Shown here piece after piece: positions 25,661 to 32,700 of a stretch of DNA of 64,000 nt. Below the pieces are notes generated by a model, which saw only the letters and a list, made by a program, of their open reading frames with translations, did not search any database and had not been told where the DNA came from. Position 1 is the first letter of the stretch. Each line of letters starts with the position of its first letter. This stretch comes from Eubacterium callanderi (GTDB taxonomy: Bacteria > Bacillota > Clostridia > Eubacteriales > Eubacteriaceae). The DNA lies in contig NZ_FRBP01000004.1 in the NCBI RefSeq assembly GCF_900142645.1, positions 226,041-290,040 on the forward strand, read 5' to 3'. The position numbers were made by a program, and so were the translations under genes.

Positions 25661-26209
25661 ATGGCATTTGCAAAACGTTTGAGAGACCTGCTGAAAGCAC
25701 TGGAACTGGATCTTAAGACCTACCTCAAAAAGCACTACGAGCTCTTTGAGGCCGTGGATACCGGCTATGTGGCCAAAGACGGCAGAGAGCACCTGACCGA
25801 GCTCATCTACCACGGCCACAGCGGCCATGTCTGCCGCTATTGCAGGCGCGCGCTCAAAAAGAAAACCCTGCGCCTGGTGGAAAAGAACGGCAGAAACCAT
25901 GTGGTCAACGGCCTGTCCAAGGAAGTGGAGGACTCCGACGGGCACCTGTACGTGCTATGGGTGTGCAGCTGCGAGTATGGGCACTGCGCCAGACGCCAGC
26001 GCGTACTGCCTGTTTTTGCAGCGCGCTGGATGCGCCACACCCTGTTCACTGTGGCCCAGACCCTTTTACATTTGTTTGAAAACGATGAACTGGACGCAAA
26101 ACCCCTGAAACCGCGCCGCGGCCGGCCCGTACTTACCATGCCTTTTTACGGGGAGCTGAGCACCGTGTACCGCTGGCGGCAGAAAATAAAAATAATTTTT
26201 AATTCATGA
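25661..26209 (+). CDS. Uncharacterised Cys-rich protein with HTH-like C-terminus
   Basis: 182 aa, basic. Two Cys clusters (CRYC, about residue 53, and CSCEYGHC) could bind zinc. The end (RRGRPVLTM...STVYRWRQKIK) looks like an HTH of the kind in transposase-related proteins. ATG at 25661 follows AAAGGAG; the in-frame extension upstream runs through the terminator and is not used. Possibly a DUF6431-type protein, but I cannot confirm this. First gene after the surface operon in the accessory module. Confidence 0.7.
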   Translation: MAFAKRLRDLLKALELDLKTYLKKHYELFEAVDTGYVAKDGREHLTELIYHGHSGHVCRYCRRALKKKTLRLVEKNGRNHVVNGLSKEVEDSDGHLYVLWVCSCEYGHCARRQRVLPVFAARWMRHTLFTVAQTLLHLFENDELDAKPLKPRRGRPVLTMPFYGELSTVYRWRQKIKIIFNS

Positions 26210-26331
26210 TAATAAAAACACGTTCGCGCGTCCGTTAAAACCACAAATTCCTGTAAGATAGAACCATCAGCAAGAGCAAGAAAAAATTGCACCGCTGAAA
26301 TCAAACCATTATATTTTACAGGAGGTTTACA

Positions 26332-26898
26332 ATGAATCGTAAACAGACAACCCCAAAGTGTGAAACGGACAAAAAAGTGTTGAGGCCATGGTGTGCTTCG
26401 TGCGCCCTGAAACAGGAGGACCGCCTTTTAGGCAGCTTCGAGACCCTGCCTGATGTGGATAAGGGCATTGAGCTTGTCTTTCTGGATAAGCAGATAAAAG
26501 TCCTGGAGCAGGAATTTGCCGAAAAAGCCAATATCTATCTGAAGAAAACAGAACCAGAGCCAGAGGGCTGTGCAGTGGCAGACACGGCGTGCAGTGTGGA
26601 GGAACTGGCCGAAAAGCTGCAGGAGTACGGCGTCGATATTGGCAGAAACCAGCTGTTTAAATGGCTGCGGGACAATGGTTATGCCCGCTACAGCAACGGC
26701 AGCGCTTACCAGAACCTACCCACCGAGGAAGCCTTAGAAAAAAACTATCTGATCACGGTACAAGTACCCTATCGAAAAAAAAGAACCGGGAAACTCATGC
26801 ACAGCCTGCGCATCCGGGTGACCCCTTTGGGTCAGGATTTCTTTGGCAGAGCCCTCATGGCAGAGTACGGCACAGCATCCAAGGCGGTGCGCCAATGA
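26332..26898 (+). CDS. KilAC (ANT)-domain phage antirepressor-like protein
   Basis: 188 aa. The N-terminus has three Cys in CETDKKVLRPWCASC and a short helical region. Residues about 85-185 match the KilAC/ANT fold: VEELAEKLQEYGVDIGRNQLF, KWLRDNGY, and a late VTPLGQDFFGRALM. This domain normally forms the C-terminal half of phage antirepressors; the BRO-like half is encoded by the next gene instead. RBS AGGAGGT. It opens a tightly overlapping operon. Probably regulates genes of a prophage-derived element. Confidence 0.82.
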   Translation: MNRKQTTPKCETDKKVLRPWCASCALKQEDRLLGSFETLPDVDKGIELVFLDKQIKVLEQEFAEKANIYLKKTEPEPEGCAVADTACSVEELAEKLQEYGVDIGRNQLFKWLRDNGYARYSNGSAYQNLPTEEALEKNYLITVQVPYRKKRTGKLMHSLRIRVTPLGQDFFGRALMAEYGTASKAVRQ

Positions 26899-27320
26899 GT
26901 CACGATTGCCTGAACCTTGAAACCTGCTTCTGCCATACCGCCTATATTTTTGGCAAAAGCCATGAGCCCCTGCGCGCCATGATCGTGGGCGGCCGCTCCC
27001 TGGCCTGGCATATGGAGGACCTGGCCGCCCTGCTGGGCCTGGACGATGAGGACGGTTTCCTCGATAAGCTGCGGAACAACCGGCGTGTGGGTGTATGGCG
27101 CCGCCATTTTCCCTCCAGAGAGGACCCGATGCGGCTGGAGGTCATGGAGTTTGTGGACATCGGCGGCATGTGCGACCTGCTGCAGTACGCCCGCGACAGC
27201 GGAAAGCTCACCCCGGACGAGGCAAAGGACTGGCACTTTTTCCTGGACGGCTTGATGATCATGCAGCTGCGAAAAAGCCAGGGCTGCGGCACCGCGCACC
27301 TGCTCTTTTCCACCCGATGA
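26895..27320 (+). CDS. BRO-N-like antirepressor domain protein
   Basis: 141 aa. ATG overlaps the stop of the KilAC gene (ATGA). Residues about 25-100 (LRAMIVGGRSLAWHMEDLAALLGL, FLDKLRNNRRVGVW) follow the BRO-N pattern of a short beta-hairpin, then a helix with LGL. The remaining helices match the DEAKDWHFFL type. The resemblance is moderate. With the upstream gene it reconstitutes a BRO-N plus KilAC antirepressor in reversed order. Confidence 0.65.
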   Translation: MSHDCLNLETCFCHTAYIFGKSHEPLRAMIVGGRSLAWHMEDLAALLGLDDEDGFLDKLRNNRRVGVWRRHFPSREDPMRLEVMEFVDIGGMCDLLQYARDSGKLTPDEAKDWHFFLDGLMIMQLRKSQGCGTAHLLFSTR

Positions 27321-27943
27321 ATTACCTGACCGAGCTGCTGGCCTTTTACAAATGGCTGGAGACGCACCCCCTGAGCCCGCTGCTCCAGGCCTACTGGCAC
27401 CTGCTCATGTATTACAACAACAAAGCCGCTGTCCGGGCAGAGGACGGTGGCTGGCACTGGCCCGTAGATTTCAAGGTGCCCAACACTGTGCTCATGCCCC
27501 TTTTAGGCATCAAAGACCGGCGCGTACTGCTGAGACAAAGAAAGTACCTCATAGACCACGGCCGCGTGACGTACCAAAAGGACAAAGGCCAGTGTGCAGG
27601 CACCTACCGCCTGGTGCCCTTTGACAGAGGCCTGAGCATGGCAGCCCTCAGGGCAGAGACAGGGGACAGCGTGACACAAATCTGGACACAAGCTGTCCCG
27701 CCCCCTGTGACCGGAGTGTCCCCGTTTATAAATATAAATAATAAACATGCTTCTCGATTGTATTCTAATCAGGAGGACGCGCCGTTTATGCCCCAGTTCA
27801 ATCTGCTGCCCCAGATCACCGAGGAGGAGAAAGCCGCCATCCGGGCAAAGTACCCCGGCGACGACGTGGCCGCCTTTAACGCCATCTGGGCCGCGAGGGA
27901 ATTAAAACAAATGGAGAATGAAGAATTGGAGGTAACAACATGA
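27317..27943 (+). CDS. Replication-type winged-helix protein
   Basis: 208 aa. ATG overlaps the upstream stop. Residues about 1-105 (LSPLLQAYWHLLMYYNN, VPNTVLMPLLGIKDRRVLLRQR, LIDHGRVTY) match the N-terminal winged-helix of phage/plasmid replisome-organiser (DnaD-like) proteins. A linker leads to a short C-terminal helix (EEKAAIRAKYPGDDVAAFNAIW). There is no helicase or primase motif. Context of antirepressor genes supports a phage-derived replication or regulatory role. Confidence 0.65.
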   Translation: MNYLTELLAFYKWLETHPLSPLLQAYWHLLMYYNNKAAVRAEDGGWHWPVDFKVPNTVLMPLLGIKDRRVLLRQRKYLIDHGRVTYQKDKGQCAGTYRLVPFDRGLSMAALRAETGDSVTQIWTQAVPPPVTGVSPFININNKHASRLYSNQEDAPFMPQFNLLPQITEEEKAAIRAKYPGDDVAAFNAIWAARELKQMENEELEVTT

Positions 27944-28140
27944 ATCAATATGGCAAAGGCCCGGCCATCATACGCTGTCGCCGGGCTTACCTGGTCGAAG
28001 CTGAGTGCCGGATGCAGGCCGGCTTTTACGCCCGCAGCGCCGAGGAGGCCGAGGATGCCTTTAACGAGCTCAGCGCCGCCGTTGAAGACCGGTTTCCCGG
28101 CCTTGTGCTTGAGATTACAGACGTCTATGAGGACGAATAG
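27940..28140 (+). CDS. Small hypothetical protein of the element operon
   Basis: 66 aa, ATG overlapping the upstream stop (ATGA) and preceded by GGAGGT. Predicted compact alpha/beta (IIRCRRAYLVEAEC, EEAEDAFNELSAAVEDRFPG) with an acidic tail. No family recognised. Translational coupling makes it a real gene. Confidence 0.65.
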   Translation: MNQYGKGPAIIRCRRAYLVEAECRMQAGFYARSAEEAEDAFNELSAAVEDRFPGLVLEITDVYEDE

Positions 28141-28148
28141 GAGGCTTA

Positions 28149-28736
28149 TTGAAAGAAAAATACGCGTTGATCGACACCTGGGTCCAGGAAGCAAAAAACA
28201 ATGACAAAGCAGCTAAAGAGCAGCTGATCAACACCTTTAAGCCCCTGATCCTGTCCGTCATGCAAAAATACATCTACGACACAGACGCCTATGAGGACGC
28301 CCTGCAGGACGGCGCCCTGGTCGTGATGGAGGCCGTACAGGCCTACGACCCGGATTTAGGCGTCGTATTCCCCTTTTATCTGAAAAACCGCCTGTTCCAT
28401 CATTTTGTCAATGCGGCCAAAGCCATCAAAAAACAACAGGAAAACGAGCGCGCCGTCACAGGCGGTGGGGAGGATGGGGAAAACAGCCTGGAACAATATC
28501 CAGATGCTGGGCCATCGCCAGAAAAAGAAATGGTCAGACAGGAAAAAAACGCAGTGCTTGAGCAGATGCTCGCAGAAATAAGAGCAGAAAGAGCAGACGT
28601 TATCCGGCTGCGCTACTTTGAGGAAAAAAGCCTGAATGAAATCGCCCAGATACTGGACATTAGTCCTTGCCTGGCCGGCGTACACGTGCATCGGGGAATA
28701 GAAGCCCTAAGGAAAAATAAGCACCGCCTGCAATAA
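28149..28736 (+). CDS. Sigma-70 family RNA polymerase sigma factor
   Basis: 195 aa. Region 2 is about residues 20-95 (LINTFKPLILSVMQKYI, DALQDGALVVMEAVQAYDP) and region 4 about 135-190 (ADVIRLRYFEEKSLNEIAQILD, AGVHVHRGIEALRKNK). No region 1 or 3. TTG start with GGAGG nine bases upstream. Such short factors beside DUF1659/DUF2922 genes are common in clostridia and include the BotR/TcdR/UviA-like group. It probably drives the following cluster. Confidence 0.85.
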   Translation: MKEKYALIDTWVQEAKNNDKAAKEQLINTFKPLILSVMQKYIYDTDAYEDALQDGALVVMEAVQAYDPDLGVVFPFYLKNRLFHHFVNAAKAIKKQQENERAVTGGGEDGENSLEQYPDAGPSPEKEMVRQEKNAVLEQMLAEIRAERADVIRLRYFEEKSLNEIAQILDISPCLAGVHVHRGIEALRKNKHRLQ

Positions 28737-28751
28737 GAATAATCTTTCAAT

Positions 28752-28790
28752 AAAAACAACCAAAGCAGCAAATTTGGTTGTTTTTATTTT
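28752..28790 (+). terminator. Terminator after the sigma factor gene
   Basis: The stem AAAACAACCAAA/TTTGGTTGTTTT is followed by TTATTTTTTTTT. The gap to 28877 is AT-rich and may hold the promoter of the DUF1659 gene. Confidence 0.85.
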
Positions 28791-28877
28791 TTTTGAAATA
28801 ACTGTAAAATTTCCACCCTTTTTTCCATTGTAAGAGTGTAAGGCAAAACGCCGAAACCAAAAACAGGAGGTAAGCAC

Positions 28878-29102
28878 ATGGCAATTGAAAAAACAGTGGA
28901 ATCGGTAGGGATGAAGATCACCGTCAATCATGGCGAAGTGGGTGGAAAGATCGTCAAGGCCTCCAAGACCTACGGCGACGTTAAAGAGGGCGTGACCGAC
29001 GACGCCTTTGTGGCCACCGCCAAAGCCATCACCGGCATGCAGGAGCCCATCCGGGAAAAGCAGGTGAAAGTGACGGCCGAAGAGATGATCGAAGTGGCTT
29101 AA
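28878..29102 (+). CDS. DUF1659-family protein
   Basis: 74 aa. The pattern IVKASKTYGDVKEGVTDDAF and the late AKAITGMQEP match DUF1659. The biochemical role is unknown. In Bacilli and Clostridia it pairs with DUF2922, as here. RBS AGGAGGT. The cluster with a sigma factor and a cell-wall peptidase is recurrent. Confidence 0.8.
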   Translation: MAIEKTVESVGMKITVNHGEVGGKIVKASKTYGDVKEGVTDDAFVATAKAITGMQEPIREKQVKVTAEEMIEVA

Positions 29103-29151
29103 CAGGATTGGAACCCAGAGCACAAATTAAAAAACCAGGAGGAAACAAAAC

Positions 29152-29382
29152 ATGGCAGCAACAACCAGCAAAGATTTAACCATCACCTTTCAGCGCGCAG
29201 ACGGGAAGGATCATAAAATCACCATCCCAGATTACAAGGACGGCATCACCGACGCCGAGATCAAAACCGGGGCCCAGGCCATCGTGGACCAGGGCGCCTT
29301 TGAGCCCGACGGTTTTGCCCTCGCCAAGGTCGTGGGCGCAGTGCGGGTAGACACCACCAAGACCGACGTGGCAGTGGAGTAA
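29152..29382 (+). CDS. DUF2922-family protein
   Basis: 76 aa. LTITFQRADGKDHKITIPDYKDGIT, then an A-x-I/V-x-T-T type ending (GAVRVDTTKTDVAVE), match DUF2922. RBS AGGAGGA. 49 bases after the DUF1659 gene, so one operon. Function unknown. Confidence 0.8.
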   Translation: MAATTSKDLTITFQRADGKDHKITIPDYKDGITDAEIKTGAQAIVDQGAFEPDGFALAKVVGAVRVDTTKTDVAVE

Positions 29383-29394
29383 GAGAAGCGGTAG

Positions 29395-29416
29395 AAAAGG
29401 GCGAAAGCCCTTTTTT
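29395..29416 (+). terminator. Short terminator
   Basis: The stem AAGGGC/GCCCTT with a GAAA tetraloop is followed by TTTT, after the DUF2922 gene. Confidence 0.75.
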
Positions 29417-29454
29417 AAGTGGAAGCTTAACCGTTGATACAGAAAGGAGATTCC

Positions 29455-30057
29455 ATGAAAAGTGTGCACAAACGTATTTTTATCCTATTAATAGCAGTGC
29501 TAATCATTGCGGCCAGTGGTGTGTTTTTTAAAAGTTTTCAGACAGGGTCAGAGGCGTCAGTTCTCAAGCCATCGCCCCCGGCACCTCAGCAGGAGCGCGC
29601 GCCAGAGACCAGCGTACCAGAACCAGAGCCACCGTTACCGCCAGAGCCCGAACCCCTACCCGACGGGGCCGTCATCGACCACCCGCTGCCTGAGGACCCC
29701 ATCCTCACCAACGGCCCCTGGGCCTCGGCCCACTTCCTCATGGACGAGTACGCCTGCGACTGCGCGGGCTACTGTGACGGCTGGCCCGCAGCCATGGACC
29801 CCGAGCTGCTTGAGAAAATCGAAGCGCTTCGGTGTTATTTTGACCAGCCCATCATCATCACCTCCGGCGTTCGCTGTGAAAGACGCAACGCCGAGGTGGG
29901 CGGCATCCCAAACTCCTGGCATCTGTCCGGCCACGCGGCCGATTTGTACTGCCCGGGGGTACCTTATGACGAGGTGGCTCGGGCGGCCAGAGAACTAGGG
30001 CTTGGGGTCATCGAGTACCCGGACCAGCAGTTCGACCATTGTGAAATATGGCATTAA
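29455..30057 (+). CDS. Membrane-anchored M15-type peptidase
   Basis: 200 aa. An N-terminal hydrophobic segment (about 8-24) and a Pro/Glu-rich stalk (about 30-75) precede a peptidase M15_3 domain with SGVRCERRNAEVGG, the zinc ligands of HLSGHAADL and a late HCEIWH. Members hydrolyse D-amino-acid bonds in peptidoglycan. ATG at 29455 follows AAAGGAGA; the TTG at 29434 is upstream of the RBS. It completes the sigma/DUF1659/DUF2922 module. Confidence 0.85.
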   Translation: MKSVHKRIFILLIAVLIIAASGVFFKSFQTGSEASVLKPSPPAPQQERAPETSVPEPEPPLPPEPEPLPDGAVIDHPLPEDPILTNGPWASAHFLMDEYACDCAGYCDGWPAAMDPELLEKIEALRCYFDQPIIITSGVRCERRNAEVGGIPNSWHLSGHAADLYCPGVPYDEVARAARELGLGVIEYPDQQFDHCEIWH

Positions 30058-30058
30058 A

Positions 30059-30089
30059 AGGATGTCCCGTAACAGGGACGTCTTTTTTT
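30059..30089 (+). terminator. Terminator after the M15 gene
   Basis: The stem GATGTCCC/GGGACGTC with one G-U pair is followed by TTTTTTT. Confidence 0.8.
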
Positions 30090-30181
30090 GTGCAGCAAAA
30101 GCACCATGTTATAAAAAAGCTGTTCAACAGCTAAAAAAGAGGTTATAATGAAGAAAAAGAAGAAAAAATGAAGGAGTATCA

Positions 30182-31657
30182 ATGGAGAAAGAAAACTTTA
30201 TCGAACGGTTCTGGAAGGTCAAGGCCTCGGGCTCAACCGTCAGGACTGAGATCATTGCCGGGTTTACGACCTTTTTGACCATGGCCTATATTGTTTTTGT
30301 CAATCCGGCTATTATTTCGGCGCCGGCAGGGGTGGATGCCGCTTATTTTTTTGGGGCGGATGCCCAGACGGTGCAGTCTGCACTGTTTGTGGCCACCTGC
30401 CTCTGTGCCTGTATGGGGACGCTGCTCATGGCTTTTCTGGCAAGGGTCCCCTTTGCCCAGGCGCCGGGTATGGGGCTCAATGCTTTTTTTGCCTACACCA
30501 TTATGCTGGGCATGGGCAAAACCTACGCTGAGGCTCTGGCCATTGTGCTGATCTCGGGCCTGCTGTTCATTGTTTTAACGGTTACAGGCCTGCGGGAGGC
30601 CATTGTGCGGGGGATACCGGCCAATATACGGGTAGCCATATCGGGTGGTATTGGCCTGTTTATTGCGTACAGCGGCCTGAAGAACGCAGGGCTGCTTAAG
30701 TTCACCCTGGACCCGGGCAGCTATCTGGTAACCGACCCGTCCGCGGCCACGGGCCAGAGCACTGTAGTGGCCAATGCCTCGGCGATCCCGAGTCTGGTGG
30801 ATTTTTCGTCCTGGACGCCTGAGACGGCCGGCGCGGCCCTGGCGCTTCTTGGGCTTATTATCATCGGGGTGCTTTACGCCCGCAAATGCAAGGGGTACAT
30901 TTTCATTGGGATTGTTGTTACAGCCATCATCGGGATTCCCCTTGGCGTCACCACCTTACCGGCATCCATTGATTTCAGCCGTATCGGCCTGCAGTTCCAG
31001 GACTGGGCCCAGGTTTCACTGCTGCATCTGGATTTTTCATCGCTGGTTCATGAGGGCAGCCTGGTGGGCACGCTCTTTAATATTCTGATGGTGGTCGTGG
31101 CTTTCTCGCTGGTCGATATGTTCGACACCCTGGGGACCATCATCGGAACTGCCCAGCAGGCGGGCATGCTGGACGAAAAGGGTGAGTTCCCGGCGCTCAA
31201 GCGTACACTGATGGCCGATGCCTTTGCCACCACAGCCGGCGCGCTCATGGGCTCCTCTACGGTCACCACCTTTGTGGAGTCCAGCACTGGCATCTCGGAG
31301 GGAGGCCGGACAGGGCTGACTGCTCTGGTCACCGCGGTGCTCTTTCTGGCGGCGCTGGTGCTGTCACCGGTGCTGGAGATTATCCCGGCTGCGGCCACTG
31401 CGCCGGCGCTCATCTTTGTGGGCGTGCTGATGGTCGGCCCCGTCAGAGACATTGATTTTACGGACATCACAGAGGCGATCCCGGCCTTTGTCACCCTATT
31501 GTTTATGCCGCTGACCTTCTCCATCGCCGACGGCATTGCCTTTGGGCTCATTACCTATGTGCTGTTAAAGGCTCTGACCGGGCACTACAGAGAAATTCAG
31601 CCGGTGACGGCGGTTCTGGCGCTTTTGTTTATCGTCCGGTTTTTATTCATGCAGTAA
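30182..31657 (+). CDS. Purine permease, AzgA/NCS2 family
   Basis: 491-aa polytopic membrane protein, about 13 hydrophobic segments. The N-terminal GSTVRTEIIAGFTTFLTMAYI and the QAPGMGLNAFF motif are typical of AzgA-type hypoxanthine/adenine/guanine:proton symporters. A later SLVDMFDTLGT and GSSTVTTFVESSTG region carries substrate residues. RBS GAAGGAG. Upstream shows a promoter-like TGTTCA, 17 bases, TATAAT; no purine riboswitch was seen. Exact purine preference is not clear. Confidence 0.88.
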   Translation: MEKENFIERFWKVKASGSTVRTEIIAGFTTFLTMAYIVFVNPAIISAPAGVDAAYFFGADAQTVQSALFVATCLCACMGTLLMAFLARVPFAQAPGMGLNAFFAYTIMLGMGKTYAEALAIVLISGLLFIVLTVTGLREAIVRGIPANIRVAISGGIGLFIAYSGLKNAGLLKFTLDPGSYLVTDPSAATGQSTVVANASAIPSLVDFSSWTPETAGAALALLGLIIIGVLYARKCKGYIFIGIVVTAIIGIPLGVTTLPASIDFSRIGLQFQDWAQVSLLHLDFSSLVHEGSLVGTLFNILMVVVAFSLVDMFDTLGTIIGTAQQAGMLDEKGEFPALKRTLMADAFATTAGALMGSSTVTTFVESSTGISEGGRTGLTALVTAVLFLAALVLSPVLEIIPAAATAPALIFVGVLMVGPVRDIDFTDITEAIPAFVTLLFMPLTFSIADGIAFGLITYVLLKALTGHYREIQPVTAVLALLFIVRFLFMQ

Positions 31658-31751
31658 AAAGAATTGGGTGCTTTCCAAATCATAAAGGGCAGAGGACGTC
31701 AAACGCGCTGGCTGCAGATGGGTTATCCTTTAGGTGAAGGAGGTGCTTACA

Positions 31752-32657
31752 ATGCACGCATGGGATGCGATCCAGACCACTCTGGATTATATTGAGACAC
31801 ATATGGATGAGGAACTGAAAATTGAGGCGCTGGCAGAGCAGGCGGCCTTATCGCCCTTTTATTATCAGCGGCTGTTCTCTCGGCTGGTAAAAAAGCCAGT
31901 GCGGGAGTATATAAGACTGCGGCGTCTGGCGCGGGCCAGCACGATGCTGAGGGAGGGGGATGCCCGGATTCTGGACATTGCCCTGGACTGCGGCTTTGGC
32001 AGCCACGAGGTTTTCAGCCGGACCTTCAAGGACGCCTATGGCATGACCCCGGCGGGCTTCCGGGAGGCTCCTGTGGCCCTGAACCAGTTTGACAAGCCGG
32101 ATTTGCTGTTAAATTATGTGCTGATCGACGAGGGGGTGCCCCTTATCAGCGAGGGTCTGGTGCTGGAAATGAATTGCCGGCATCTCGGTAAGCCTGTCCG
32201 GTTTATGGGCATCAGCGGCGCTGTGCCCATCGACGGCCAGATGCCCCTGGGCGAGGCCACCGGTGTGGATATCCCCGGAGAAATCTGGGAGCGGTTCCAC
32301 CGGGAAAAACACCGGATACCGCGGGCAGCTGCCAGCCGGGAGGTGGGAGTGGCCTACATGGGCGGCGCGCCTGAGGGCTGCTTCACGTATTTTACCGGCG
32401 CCGAGGTGGCCGCAGATGCCGAGGTTGATGGGTTTATGACCTGGGAGCTGCCAGCCCGGGAATACGTGGTCTGCGGCTTTGAGGCCGAAAGCTTTGAGGA
32501 GCTGGTCACTGCCGCCCTCAATAAGGCGGTCAAATACAGCGCCCAATGGCTTGAGCATAAGGGCCTGACCATGGGGGCCTACTCGCCGGAAATCTACTAT
32601 CACCGGGATCAGGCAGTACCTTATATGGAGCTGTGGATGCCAGCAGAGAAAAAGTAA
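31752..32657 (+). CDS. AraC-family regulator with GyrI-like effector domain
   Basis: 301 aa. Two HTH motifs of the AraC domain are at about residues 8-105 (IEALAEQAALSPFYYQRLFS; ILDIALDCGFGSHEVFSRTFK). A GyrI-like small-molecule binding domain follows at about 140-300 (EMNCRHLGKPVRFMG, YFTGAEV, ending VPYMELWMP). ATG at 31752 follows GAAGGAGG at 31736-31743. The ligand and target genes are unknown. Standing between a purine permease and a protease gives no clear hint. Confidence 0.9.
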   Translation: MHAWDAIQTTLDYIETHMDEELKIEALAEQAALSPFYYQRLFSRLVKKPVREYIRLRRLARASTMLREGDARILDIALDCGFGSHEVFSRTFKDAYGMTPAGFREAPVALNQFDKPDLLLNYVLIDEGVPLISEGLVLEMNCRHLGKPVRFMGISGAVPIDGQMPLGEATGVDIPGEIWERFHREKHRIPRAAASREVGVAYMGGAPEGCFTYFTGAEVAADAEVDGFMTWELPAREYVVCGFEAESFEELVTAALNKAVKYSAQWLEHKGLTMGAYSPEIYYHRDQAVPYMELWMPAEKK

Positions 32658-32658
32658 A

Positions 32659-32694
32659 AAAAAGGATGCTCCTGTAAAGGGAGCATCCTTTTTT
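32659..32694. terminator. Bidirectional terminator
   Basis: The stem AAGGATGCTCC/GGAGCATCCTT is flanked by A and T runs, between convergent genes. Confidence 0.9.
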
Positions 32695-32700
32695 AATGGT

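Noticed and set aside
27908-27935. Second copy of the MITE end (AATGGAGAATGAAGAATTGG)
   Set aside because: It lies in the coding end of the replication-type gene and there is no matching partner end or hairpin.
30090-30181. Purine riboswitch upstream of the AzgA permease
   Set aside because: Only about 90 bases are available and the purine aptamer core is not seen.
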